From: Lachnospiraceae bacterium | GTDB taxonomy: Bacteria; Bacillota; Clostridia; Lachnospirales; Lachnospiraceae | DNA length: 15,015 nucleotides | Direction of reading: 5' to 3' | Assembly: GCA_902362715.1 (NCBI GenBank) | Contig: CABIXN010000009.1 | Span: 99,980-114,994 of the forward strand | In this document: piece after piece, positions 1 through 7,636 of the stretch | Position numbering within the stretch: position 1 is the stretch's first letter | How the letters are laid out: every line of letters starts with the position of its first letter | Translations under genes and position numbers: made by a program | The notes under the pieces: generated by a model | Databases searched by the model: none | What the model was told of the DNA's origin: nothing | What the model saw: the letters and a program-made list of their open reading frames with translations, nothing else

Positions 1-1609
1 CGGCACGAAGCTCTGGTACATTTGTCATGGCCCGGACTGCCGCAGGCTGATGAGGCTGTCCGCCTCCACCTACACATCCTCCCGGGCAAGCCATGATCTC
101 CACGAACTGATAATCTGCCTCACCGGATTTTATTTTTGTCAGAAGTGTATTGGCATTTGCAAGTCCCGAAGCCACTGCTACTTTTACAACGGTTCCCTCT
201 ATATCTACAGACGCTTCTTTGATACCGGTCATACCTCTGACGTTTGTATAATCCAGTTCATTTAACGTTTTTCCTGAAATCTGCTCTGCCGCGGTACGAA
301 GAGCTGCTTCCATAACACCGCCGGTTGCTCCAAAGATAACGCCGGCGCCGCTGCCCTGACCTAAGGGAGCATCAAATCTGGCATTTGGATCCATAGCCTC
401 CAGCTGAATTTCAAAATCTTTTAATAATTCTGCCAGTTCATTCGTGGTAATGGAAATATCAACATCCGGTACACCGGCGCCGCATTCATCCTCTCTTGTA
501 ATTTCAAATTTCTTTGCCGTACACGGCATAACACTGACCATAACGATGTTTTCTTTATGGATGCCCTCATTTGCCGCTATGTATGATTTTACAATAGCTC
601 CCTGCATCTGATGGGGAGACTTGCAGGTTGAAAGATGATCCAGCATATCCGGATAAAAATGTTCTGCATATTTGATCCATCCCGGGCAGCAGGAAGTAAT
701 CATAGGAAGCACTCCGTCTTTCTTAATTCTTTCCATCAGCTCATGGGCCTCTTCCATAATTGTCAGATCTGCGCCAAACTTTGTATCAAATACTTTATCA
801 AAGCCTGCCCGTTTCAACGCTTCTGCAATTCTGCCTTCTACATCAACGCCAATTGGAAATTCAAATGCTTCTCCCAGCGCTGCTCTTACAGCCGGAGCAA
901 CCTGTACCACTACGTATTTTTCAGGATCCTTCAATGCTTCTTTTACAGCTTCTGTCTGATTAATCTCAGTCAGCGCTCCCACCGGACAGACCGCTACGCA
1001 CTGTCCGCAGTTTACACAACTTGCTGCTGCCAGCCCTTTTGGAGACGACGGCGCAATCACTGTATCCAGCCCCTCTCCTGTTGCAGCAATGGCTGATACC
1101 GCCTGCATTTTTGCACAGACATTGATACATCGTTTACATTTAATACATTTATTATGATCTCTTACCAGAACTTTTGAAGAAGTATCCAGTAATTCCAGTT
1201 TTTCTGCAGGCAGCTCAGCTTCATTGGTAAATCCATACTCATGAAGCAGATTCTGAAGTTCACAGCTTTCGGAACGCATACAGTACAGACAGGATTTATT
1301 GTGCCGGACAAGAATTTTGGCCAGCGCTTCCTTCCGTGCCTCAATCACCGCCGGTGTATTGGTGGCTATCTCCATTCCATCTTTAATTCTGGTTACAGAC
1401 GCATTCACAATCTTACCGTCTGCTTCTGCTATACAGACTCCGCTTTCATCAATATCTACGACTCCTTTTAAATAATATAAGGTCGGAATCCAATGCTGCA
1501 GATATTCCTTTTTAAACTTCTGTGTTTCAAAGGAAGCAGCAAGAATGGTGATTCCTTTTTTCATCGAATACTCTCTGCCATTTATTTTGATCGTAATCAT
1601 TCCCATCAT
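1..1609 (-). CDS. hydA: Group A [FeFe]-hydrogenase catalytic subunit (3' end outside window)
   Basis: Reversible H2 production/oxidation at a cytoplasmic H-cluster. My reading of the minus strand gives 536 open codons with no stop before the window edge. Domains in order: a 2Fe-2S-ferredoxin-like N-terminus (about 1-85), the His-Cys 4Fe-4S motif H103-x3-C107-x2-C110-x5-C116, two 4Fe-4S motifs (C155/158/161/165 and C198/201/204/208), then the H-cluster signatures TSCCPGW (305-311), MPCTAKK (361-367) and EIMACPGGCVGGGGQP (504-519). All catalytic motifs are canonical. Oddity: three of the four expected 2Fe-2S cysteines are replaced (LYYL, DESGVC and NASVT where LCYL, GACRVC and AACNT are usual), so that cluster is probably absent. 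AAGGAGG at 1614-1620 overlaps the flavoprotein stop codon; ATG 1609 is 4 nt away and in-frame ATG 1606 is 7 nt away, so 1606 may be the real start. Identity is very secure; the redox partner is inferred from the neighbours. Confidence 0.96.
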   Translation of the reverse strand, partial: MMGMITIKINGREYSMKKGITILAASFETQKFKKEYLQHWIPTLYYLKGVVDIDESGVCIAEADGKIVNASVTRIKDGMEIATNTPAVIEARKEALAKILVRHNKSCLYCMRSESCELQNLLHEYGFTNEAELPAEKLELLDTSSKVLVRDHNKCIKCKRCINVCAKMQAVSAIAATGEGLDTVIAPSSPKGLAAASCVNCGQCVAVCPVGALTEINQTEAVKEALKDPEKYVVVQVAPAVRAALGEAFEFPIGVDVEGRIAEALKRAGFDKVFDTKFGADLTIMEEAHELMERIKKDGVLPMITSCCPGWIKYAEHFYPDMLDHLSTCKSPHQMQGAIVKSYIAANEGIHKENIVMVSVMPCTAKKFEITREDECGAGVPDVDISITTNELAELLKDFEIQLEAMDPNARFDAPLGQGSGAGVIFGATGGVMEAALRTAAEQISGKTLNELDYTNVRGMTGIKEASVDIEGTVVKVAVASGLANANTLLTKIKSGEADYQFVEIMACPGGCVGGGGQPHQPAAVRAMTNVPELRA

Positions 1610-1618
1610 TACTCCTCC

Positions 1619-3376
1619 TTATTGTTCCACATAATACTCTTCCACGTGACCATCGGGAATTTCATAGCCTTTTGGTCTCACCGGATATCTCCACATTGGA
1701 ATATCCTCGGTAAAGAGTTCCATTTCCCCATCTGCGCCCTGTCTGATATTGATCCATTTCAGCCAGTTTTTATTGTCTGTTTCAGGATAATCCGTGCGGT
1801 AATGAGGATACATAATGCCCCGTGTCTCTTTTCTCATGTCTGCAGAACGGTATATCATTTCCAGACATAATACGGTATCGGCTGCTTCCAGGCATTTAGC
1901 AAGAGTATGAGGATCATCGGCTGAAAGCTGCGGAATCATTTTGTTCATCTTGTCAATATCATCATATACTTTCTGAATTTCATCTGCATTTTTCGTAATA
2001 CACTTATTCACATCAAAAATGTAGCGTTCAATCATATCAAAGATTTCTTTCGGCTTCTTTTTGCCTTCCCGTTTCAGCGGTGCATAAATTTTCTCTTTTA
2101 ATGCAGCCAGCTGATCAAGATTAATTTCATCAAATTCCGCTTCCGCTGCATATTTATAAATACTGTCGCCGCACATCATTCCTGTAGTGGAGGCATTTCC
2201 AAGACCGTCTCCTCTTGTCCAGCCAAAATAAGCATTTCCCTGTGTAGAAATCTTGCCGGGAGCCCAGAGTCCTTCCACGTCTGTTTTGATATCTGTATCA
2301 ACTTTGATAGGCTCTACCTGAATTACTGTTTTTATGGTTGTATCCGGTTTATTGCCCACATCGCCCAGAGACCGGATTGTTTTGGCAAATACATGCTCTT
2401 CCCAGGCAAGTTTATCCCGGAACATACGCTGTGTCTCTTCCGCCATATCATGGCCTCCGATCATAGCCCGGACTTCGTCGGGATGATCCAGGTCACACCA
2501 GAGAGGGCCGTTTCCATCTTTTATTTCTTTTACCATAGCCTCAACAAGCTTTGGTGTTACTTCCCACTCTTTGTGTCCGATATATTTGTCTGTAATGTTT
2601 TCATTCTTCTGGTTGTAAATGATATTGAACCCGCCGTAAATAGGTGTATTTGTCTTTTTAAATACAACGTCTACCTGAGTGGAAAATTCCACATTTCTCA
2701 TAACCGCACCTGCCCGGTACGCAGCTCCCACGCCGGTTCCGTATCCCATAAATTCCAATCCGATTTTCTTGAAATGGCACCCTTGCGTAGCCATTGCAGT
2801 GGCTTTGGAATGGAAGATTTTAAATTTGCCGTGATCCATATCAAATCCTACAGCCCCAATTACTTTTCCATTGTCATTGGTTAACAGTTCAAATAAATTC
2901 ATACGGCTTAATAAACGGATTCCAAGCTTTAAGGCAAATTCCCGAAGCTGTTTGCAGACATAAATGGAAACGCCGCCCATATCCAAAGCGTCCGGTATAA
3001 ACGTAAGGGGTGTGGCATTTCCTTCCTCATCACAGGAGGTAATGACGCCGCAATGTTTCATATAGTCAATATTATCTCTGTGGACTTCCAGATATCTCTT
3101 TAAGAATTCCTGATCATTCATAAATGGCGTATGAGCATGCACCAGATATTTTAATGCATTCATGACACCGTCCGGATGTTTGGAAGTTGAGCGGATTCCG
3201 TTTCCGGCTTTTGTTGCCTGTCCGTTCCACCCGATGATTCCTTTATCTACAACGAGGATATCCAGATCCGGATCATTTTCTTTTGCCCGGATAGCTGTTA
3301 CCAGACCTGACATTCCTCCGCCAATCACCAGAATATCCGATGTATAAAGTTCTCCGAAATCTTTTACACTTGCCAT
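1619..3376 (-). CDS. FAD-dependent fumarate reductase/AprA-like flavoprotein
   Basis: A 585-residue soluble flavoprotein of the succinate dehydrogenase/fumarate reductase/adenylylsulfate reductase alpha superfamily. Seen: an N-terminal Rossmann FAD site DILVIGGGMSG (14-24), a central capping region, the C-terminal flavin segment GLWAPGK...GDGLGNASTTG (369-399), and a helical tail containing ETRGIMYPHYRTDYPETD (517-534), which resembles the conserved SdhA/FrdA tail. No signal peptide, heme motif or membrane segment is visible, so it is probably cytoplasmic. The start at 3376 has GGGGAG about 7 nt upstream and overlaps the ferredoxin gene by 13 nt, implying translational coupling, as in AprA/AprB-like pairs. 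The hydrogenase starts 10 nt after its stop. Inference: a ferredoxin-linked reductase or dehydrogenase of an unsaturated organic acid. The substrate cannot be told from the sequence; true APS reduction is unlikely because no sulfate-reduction gene is present. Confidence 0.88.
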   Translation of the reverse strand: MASVKDFGELYTSDILVIGGGMSGLVTAIRAKENDPDLDILVVDKGIIGWNGQATKAGNGIRSTSKHPDGVMNALKYLVHAHTPFMNDQEFLKRYLEVHRDNIDYMKHCGVITSCDEEGNATPLTFIPDALDMGGVSIYVCKQLREFALKLGIRLLSRMNLFELLTNDNGKVIGAVGFDMDHGKFKIFHSKATAMATQGCHFKKIGLEFMGYGTGVGAAYRAGAVMRNVEFSTQVDVVFKKTNTPIYGGFNIIYNQKNENITDKYIGHKEWEVTPKLVEAMVKEIKDGNGPLWCDLDHPDEVRAMIGGHDMAEETQRMFRDKLAWEEHVFAKTIRSLGDVGNKPDTTIKTVIQVEPIKVDTDIKTDVEGLWAPGKISTQGNAYFGWTRGDGLGNASTTGMMCGDSIYKYAAEAEFDEINLDQLAALKEKIYAPLKREGKKKPKEIFDMIERYIFDVNKCITKNADEIQKVYDDIDKMNKMIPQLSADDPHTLAKCLEAADTVLCLEMIYRSADMRKETRGIMYPHYRTDYPETDNKNWLKWINIRQGADGEMELFTEDIPMWRYPVRPKGYEIPDGHVEEYYVEQ

Positions 3377-3672
3377 GTTTTACTCCCCCCTTTTGCTTCT
3401 TCCCGTCTGTTAAGTCCTGCACTGTATTCCAGCGGATCTACCTGCAGTGTACTGACAGGATAGATATCAATCACATTATTCAGGCAGTCCATTTCACATT
3501 GCAGACATAACACACATTCATCCGGATATTTTGGATATGCATAATGATTTTCTTCATCCCACTGCCATACGTTTTCCATACAGCGGCGGATACATCGTCT
3601 GCACCCACAGCACCGTTCCGTATCTACAACAAACTTTACGCTCTGCTGCTGCCCCTGATTCGTTACGATCAT
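3364..3672 (-). CDS. 2[4Fe-4S] ferredoxin, AprB-like partner of the flavoprotein
   Basis: A 102-residue electron carrier. Two complete cluster-binding motifs are visible: C21-x2-C24-x2-C27-x3-C31 and C53-x2-C56-x2-C59-x3-C63. Unlike many clostridial ferredoxins, neither final Cys is followed by Pro (CMEN and CLNN), the motifs are separated by a 21-residue insert, and a 39-residue tail follows, features that recall the iron-sulfur subunits paired with AprA-like flavoproteins. The start is set at 3672 because AGGAGG lies 8-9 nt upstream; an upstream in-frame ATG at 3723 would add 17 residues without a ribosome binding site. The reading frame overlaps the flavoprotein start by 13 nt. It probably shuttles electrons between the flavoprotein and the downstream hydrogenase. 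Confidence 0.92.
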   Translation of the reverse strand: MIVTNQGQQQSVKFVVDTERCCGCRRCIRRCMENVWQWDEENHYAYPKYPDECVLCLQCEMDCLNNVIDIYPVSTLQVDPLEYSAGLNRREEAKGGSKTWQV

Positions 3673-3713
3673 AGTAATACCTCCTGTTTTGTTCCTTCTC
3701 TTTGTTTGATTCC

Positions 3714-3780
3714 ATTGTATCAACCAAAGGCTTTCTTTCGTTTGTCTACTTTATTAGAAAAAGCATTCCGTTTTCCTACA
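3714..3780 (-). promoter_or_regulatory. Internal activated promoter for the ferredoxin-flavoprotein-hydrogenase unit
   Basis: The 142-nt gap between butyrate kinase and ferredoxin has no gene but carries a 34-bp element (3747-3780) matching the thiolase-upstream element at 8995-9028 in 27 of 34 ungapped positions and in the same orientation. The core reads AGAAAAAG, then a variable stretch, then CCGTTTT and CTACA on the plus strand. A -10-like TACAAT (minus strand, 3714-3719) follows exactly 27 bp after the element, the same spacing as at the thiolase. No good -35 box exists, which fits an activator-dependent promoter. No terminator is visible after the kinase, so read-through is also possible. 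Confidence 0.6.
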
Positions 3781-3814
3781 CTGATAAACAAACATAAAAT
3801 CCTTTCACTTTTTA

Positions 3815-4921
3815 TTAAAAATCAAAGCCTTCCCAGACCGGTTTTCCTGTATATTTTCTGGCATTCTCTTCCCCGCACAAGACCCGGACAGCACCGGATG
3901 CCAGGGCTTCTGTTTCATAGCTTCCCGGATACACATACACCGGAGCAATCCACTTAAGATCTTTCGTAAGCTGTTCTGCCAGTACCTTATCATTTGCAAG
4001 ACCTCCGGTCATTAAGACTGCATCCACCTTTCCTTTTAAAGCTCCTGCCATCATAGCCGCCCACTTTACCATGGTATACTCCATAGCTTCAAGAGCAAGA
4101 GCTGCCATTTTATCTCCAGCCGGAATCAGTTCATTTCTGATTTTGCGCACATCATCTGTCCCGCACAGGTTTTTCAGTCCTCCCTTTCCGGATGCAAGCA
4201 TATTAATTTCTTCCAGGCTCATCCCGCGCTTCATCAGGGTCATTACATCATCAATACAAAGATCTCCGGCACGGTTTGGTGAAATAGGACCCTGTCCATC
4301 ACCAATTCTTGTCTGATCTATTGCTTTTCCTTTACAGTGTGCGCCAATGCTGGTGCCGCCTCCCATATGCAGAATTACATAATTACAGTCTTCATAACGT
4401 TTTCCCTGGAGTTTGCTGTGATGGATGGCTACCTGTTTCATATTCAGAGGATGGGCATGAGAAGGGCGGTAAAGACCTTTTACACCGGTCATTCTGGCCG
4501 CATCACACAGTTCATCGGTACTCATTGGATTTACAAAATACGCCGGCTTTGACAGCCTGTCTGCGATCCGTTTTGCCAGTACGATTCCCAGGGTGGCCGC
4601 ATGATGAATCCCGGCCGCATCATTCAGCGCATGATCATAAGCCAGATCATCTATGAGATACGTGCCTCCTTCACAGGAATGAACCCCTACTCCTCTGCCG
4701 GATACCGCATCAATACACGTAAGATCCACCTGATGCTCTGCCAGCATATCCATAATTTTCTGTTCCCGGTAAGGCGCCTGATCCCCAAAAGTTTCACACC
4801 CGTCAAATTCCCCGGGCCGTGTATCCACATTCAGATCAAAAACGACCTTTTCTCCTGTTACCAGACCGATTTTCGTTCCGGTAGAACCCGGATTCACAGT
4901 CAAAACCGTATATTCTTTCAT
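3815..4921 (-). CDS. buk: Butyrate kinase-family acyl kinase
   Basis: Transfers phosphate between an acyl phosphate and ADP (acyl-P + ADP to acid + ATP), the ATP-yielding last step of butyrate-type fermentation; reversible, so it could also activate an acid. At 368 residues it has normal family length. Visible acetokinase/butyrate kinase features: N-terminal phosphate loop TVNPGSTGTKIG (8-19), the HPLNMKQVA segment, the adenosine-binding VILHMGGGTSIGAH motif, the IGDGQGPISPNRAGDL region, and a C-terminal MTGGLA glycine motif. The start at 4921 has GGAGGAGG 6-9 nt upstream and lies 15 nt after the phosphotransacylase stop, so the pair is co-transcribed. Chain-length specificity cannot be read from sequence; branched or other short acids are possible. 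Confidence 0.95.
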   Translation of the reverse strand: MKEYTVLTVNPGSTGTKIGLVTGEKVVFDLNVDTRPGEFDGCETFGDQAPYREQKIMDMLAEHQVDLTCIDAVSGRGVGVHSCEGGTYLIDDLAYDHALNDAAGIHHAATLGIVLAKRIADRLSKPAYFVNPMSTDELCDAARMTGVKGLYRPSHAHPLNMKQVAIHHSKLQGKRYEDCNYVILHMGGGTSIGAHCKGKAIDQTRIGDGQGPISPNRAGDLCIDDVMTLMKRGMSLEEINMLASGKGGLKNLCGTDDVRKIRNELIPAGDKMAALALEAMEYTMVKWAAMMAGALKGKVDAVLMTGGLANDKVLAEQLTKDLKWIAPVYVYPGSYETEALASGAVRVLCGEENARKYTGKPVWEGFDF

Positions 4922-4936
4922 GATTTCCCTCCTCCT

Positions 4937-5941
4937 TTATCTGGCCGCTCCAGATGCAATCACGCTGCAGAATGCCACATTATCATAAATTCTTTCCTCC
5001 GTATCACCTCTAGAACAGTCCAGTACCGGTTTGCCAAACCCCTGATAAATAGGACCATAACTGTGTCCCGGTGCAAACTGCTGAATCAGTTTGGTAGCAA
5101 TATTGCAGGCAGCGGCATCCGGATAAATCAAGACATTTGCCTTTCCCGCAACCTTGCTGGCACGTTTCACTTTCTTTTCTGCCACCCGTTCAACGATAGC
5201 GGCATCCGCCTGAAATTCTCCATCAATTTTTAAATCCGGCCGCAGCGCTTTTGCCTTCTCTAATCCTTCCCGCACCCGGAATACAGAAGGGCTGTTTCCG
5301 CTGCCGTCTGTAGAGTAGGAAAGGAACGCACAGAGTGCTTCATTTCCGGTCAGGGCACTGTATGTATCGCAGCAGGATACAGCTATACTTGCCAGGACAT
5401 CTGAGGTAGGTTCTGTGTTGATTGCTCCGTCCGCCATACCGAAAATATTTCCCTGGGCTCCCTGATAGTCATCCAGTTCCATCATCAGCATACCCGACGG
5501 AGCGCTGACTCCAGAAGCCAGTCCCAAAACTCCCTGAGCCGCCATTACAAACTCATAAGTTGTAGTATCCAGGCCTCCAAAGGTACAATCCGCTTCACCC
5601 ACTGCTTCCATCACCAGAGCCATGTACAACGGTGATACGATTCTCTTTGCCACAGATTTTTTTCCAAGTACTTTTTTGGGAAGCTGCGCGTATTTTTCTA
5701 CCAGCTCCTCCTGATAAACCGGATCGTTTACATCAGCGATCTTAACCCCTCTTAAATCTATCTCATTTTCTTTTGCTGTCTTTTTGCAGATTTCCGGATC
5801 CCCCACAAAAATAATATCCGCGATTCCATCCACAGCTGCTTTCACACAGGCACGCATCATACTTGGATTGGTACATTCCGGTACCGCAATGCGCTGTTTA
5901 TGAGCCTTTGCTTTTTCATAAATTACATCTATAAATCCCAT
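4937..5941 (-). CDS. pta: Phosphate acetyl/butyryltransferase
   Basis: Interconverts acyl-CoA + phosphate and acyl phosphate + CoA, feeding the kinase downstream. The 334-residue length and motifs fit the PTA/PTB family and look closer to Pta than to the shorter Ptb: RIAVPECTNPSMMRA near the N-terminus, GIADIIFVGDP, the FLSYSTDGSG segment, DGEFQADAA, and the C-terminal GPIYQGFGKPVLDCSRG. The start is chosen at 5941 because AAAGGAG lies 5 nt upstream; the longer in-frame reading from 6031 would translate through the intercistronic hairpin at 5964-6005 and has no family counterpart. It sits 15 nt before the butyrate kinase. Since it is paired with a Buk-type rather than Ack-type kinase, its substrate may be a C3-C5 acyl-CoA rather than acetyl-CoA (inference). 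Confidence 0.92.
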   Translation of the reverse strand: MGFIDVIYEKAKAHKQRIAVPECTNPSMMRACVKAAVDGIADIIFVGDPEICKKTAKENEIDLRGVKIADVNDPVYQEELVEKYAQLPKKVLGKKSVAKRIVSPLYMALVMEAVGEADCTFGGLDTTTYEFVMAAQGVLGLASGVSAPSGMLMMELDDYQGAQGNIFGMADGAINTEPTSDVLASIAVSCCDTYSALTGNEALCAFLSYSTDGSGNSPSVFRVREGLEKAKALRPDLKIDGEFQADAAIVERVAEKKVKRASKVAGKANVLIYPDAAACNIATKLIQQFAPGHSYGPIYQGFGKPVLDCSRGDTEERIYDNVAFCSVIASGAAR

Positions 5942-5963
5942 GCTGTCTCCTTTCTTTTTAACA

Positions 5964-6005
5964 GCAGGGTGGGCTGCTCCTTTCACCTGGAGCAATCCAC
6001 CCTGC
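5964..6005 (-). promoter_or_regulatory. Intercistronic hairpin upstream of phosphotransacylase
   Basis: Perfect 9-bp outer arms GCAGGGTGG (5964-5972) and CCACCCTGC (5997-6005), a 3x3 internal region, then 5-bp inner arms GCTCC/GGAGC around an 8-nt loop. On the transcribed minus strand it lacks a T-tract and is followed after 7-10 nt by the pta ribosome binding site. It is therefore more likely an mRNA processing/stability or attenuation structure within the operon than a terminator. Confidence 0.6.
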
Positions 6006-6046
6006 TTACTTTTTCCCGTTTCAAAAAACACGAAACATTCTTTGTT

Positions 6047-6805
6047 CTATTCTTTCATTTTTATGATTACAGAAAACGCCTCTTCTTGTTCCGCATATCC
6101 CCGGACATAAAATGTATGTTCTTCTTGTTGATAGTTCAATACTGCATCCTGTCCTTCCAGCAGCTCCCTGCTGTACTGCACCCAGACAGATTCCGGGCTG
6201 CATGGACCTTGAGTAACCTGTTCTGCCAGCTCACAGGCCCAGTCAATGTAATAGGTATTATTCAGATGTCCGTTTTTATCAATCTCTTCCGGACATACCC
6301 TGCGGCTTATGCCGCCCCTTAATGTTTCTGGAAAGGGTATCAGCATCTTTGGCAGATCCTGTTCCTTTTCTTCTACAATTACAGAAATATTCTTTAATTT
6401 TTCTGTGGGAGAGGCTAACGTTCTGGTCTTACTGTCCATCAATGCAAACAGAGATGATGCGCACGCTAAAGGTTCCCCCTCTACAGTATAAAACGCATAT
6501 TTTCTAGGATACATCCCGCCTTTCCTTTTGCAGGGCCAGATACGCAGCAGTATCTGCTCTCCCGCTTTTGGAAAGTGTAAAATCTCAATCGACGTCCAGG
6601 ATATTACCCAGATTTTACCTTCCTGCTTTAACCCCTCCCGGCTCATACCAGAAAGACTTAGATGCTTTTCTGTAATAGCTTCCATCCATCTGGCCAGATC
6701 TTTGCAGGTGATATCTTTTTTATTTGTATTCTGCTGCGTGTCAGCTGTGATCAGCATCTGATAAGCCCCCTTAGGGCAGATCATACTGCATTCCGGAAAT
6801 GACAT
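6047..6805 (-). CDS. Acyl-ACP thioesterase, FatA-like double hotdog
   Basis: Hydrolyses an acyl thioester, by family an acyl-ACP, to free acid and holo-ACP. At 252 residues it has the usual bacterial length for this family. Two hotdog halves are apparent: the first contains DITCKDLARWMEAITEKHL (31-49), the second the hallmark EIDKNGHLNNTYYIDW (174-189) matching the D-x-N-x-H-x-N-N-x-x-Y/W pattern that carries the catalytic Asn/His. The start at 6805 has GGAGG about 7 nt upstream. It follows the DUF35-ACP gene by 41 nt, which suggests the ACP domain of that protein, rather than only the fatty-acid ACP, may be the substrate carrier. It could alternatively serve membrane lipid synthesis, but no fatty-acid synthesis gene is nearby. 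Confidence 0.87.
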   Translation of the reverse strand: MSFPECSMICPKGAYQMLITADTQQNTNKKDITCKDLARWMEAITEKHLSLSGMSREGLKQEGKIWVISWTSIEILHFPKAGEQILLRIWPCKRKGGMYPRKYAFYTVEGEPLACASSLFALMDSKTRTLASPTEKLKNISVIVEEKEQDLPKMLIPFPETLRGGISRRVCPEEIDKNGHLNNTYYIDWACELAEQVTQGPCSPESVWVQYSRELLEGQDAVLNYQQEEHTFYVRGYAEQEEAFSVIIKMKE

Positions 6806-6846
6806 TTGTTTCCTCCATTTATCATCCAGGAGCTGTGCAGATCCTG

Positions 6847-7623
6847 TTATAATTTTTCTTTTACTTTTTCTACAAAATCTTTGATTGTATTTAACAGACT
6901 TGCCTCCTGAATCTCAATGGTTGCATCCAGCTCATCTTCAATCTGAGAAATCATAACAATCATTTTCATAGATTCATTGGACAGATTCTCACGAATATCT
7001 GTGGACAGCGTAATTTCTGAAGCATCCACACCATAAGCCTCTGCTGCACAGGCAATCACTGTCCGTGCGATTTCATCATTAACCGGTTCTCCTTTACCTT
7101 CCGCATCCGCAGTTTTCTCTTCCGCTTTCGGGGAAACCTCTTCTTTTTCTACAGACTTTGTAATCACCGGTATTTTTTTAAATTCGCTGTCCTCTTCCAG
7201 TTCCCATACTAAAACTTTTGTGTCCTCGTCCTGAATCAGCAGCGGTTTTACATATACGTCTTCTTTTCTGATCTTTTCCGCAAATTCTGTATATTTATCA
7301 GGATCAATATGAAGCAGACTTGTGTTAAAAGGATCAATATCAGGCAGTACCACTTCCACTGCCCAGTAGTCACCATGAGCCTTTCTGAAATCCGGATCTC
7401 CAAAAGCTCCCACCGTTGGAAGCACCTGTTTTACAACTCCTCTGATATGGTTTAAATTCACCCATTCTGTATCCAGGCAGCCGCATGTATTACAGCACAG
7501 ATAGGGTGGAAATTCCATATGTCCGCACCTTTGGCACTTGCGCCCCAGAATATTTCCTTCTTCCAGCGCATCATAATAAGTTTTGACAATTGGTTCCAAA
7601 TCATATTTTGTCATCATAATCAT
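6847..7623 (-). CDS. DUF35 OB-fold/zinc-ribbon protein fused to acyl carrier protein
   Basis: A 258-residue two-part protein. Residues 1-150 are a DUF35-type acyl-CoA-associated subunit: an N-terminal helix, a rubredoxin-like zinc ribbon with C30-x2-C33 and C44-x2-C47 (GRKCQRCGHMEFPPYLCCNTCG), then an OB-fold. After a charged Glu/Lys/Ala linker (about 152-182), residues 183-258 resemble an acyl carrier protein with helix I (EIARTVIACAAEAYGV) and LSNESMKM, in which Ser218 occupies the phosphopantetheine position of the usual DSL. DUF35 proteins normally escort thiolases and HMG-CoA synthases, and the thiolase gene ends 13 nt upstream, so a complex with covalently tethered acyl or ketoacyl intermediate is likely (inference). 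In-frame ATGs at 7623, 7617 and 7614 are all served by the purine-rich GGAGGGAGG, so the exact start is uncertain by up to three codons. Confidence 0.88.
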   Translation of the reverse strand: MIMMTKYDLEPIVKTYYDALEEGNILGRKCQRCGHMEFPPYLCCNTCGCLDTEWVNLNHIRGVVKQVLPTVGAFGDPDFRKAHGDYWAVEVVLPDIDPFNTSLLHIDPDKYTEFAEKIRKEDVYVKPLLIQDEDTKVLVWELEEDSEFKKIPVITKSVEKEEVSPKAEEKTADAEGKGEPVNDEIARTVIACAAEAYGVDASEITLSTDIRENLSNESMKMIVMISQIEDELDATIEIQEASLLNTIKDFVEKVKEKL

Positions 7624-7636
7624 TTCCTCCCTCCTC

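Noticed and set aside
635..1096. 153-codon plus-strand open frame
   Set aside because: Antisense to the hydrogenase cluster domains; its Cys/Ser-rich composition comes from reading the opposite strand.
2393..2884. 163-codon plus-strand open frame
   Set aside because: Lies wholly antisense inside the flavoprotein gene, with no recognisable motif or initiation signal.
1619..3672. True adenylylsulfate reductase AprAB
   Set aside because: No sat, dsr or qmo genes nearby and a fermentation context; the resemblance is at superfamily level only.
4601..5233. 210-codon plus-strand open frame across the buk/pta junction
   Set aside because: Antisense to two clear enzyme genes; its translation has no family features and no ribosome binding site. 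Shadow frame.
5964..6005. Rho-independent terminator inside the operon
   Set aside because: No T-tract follows the stem on the transcribed strand; a ribosome binding site follows instead.
5942..6031. N-terminal extension of the phosphotransacylase (start at 6031)
   Set aside because: It would translate the intercistronic hairpin and has no family match; ATG 5941 has a good ribosome binding site.
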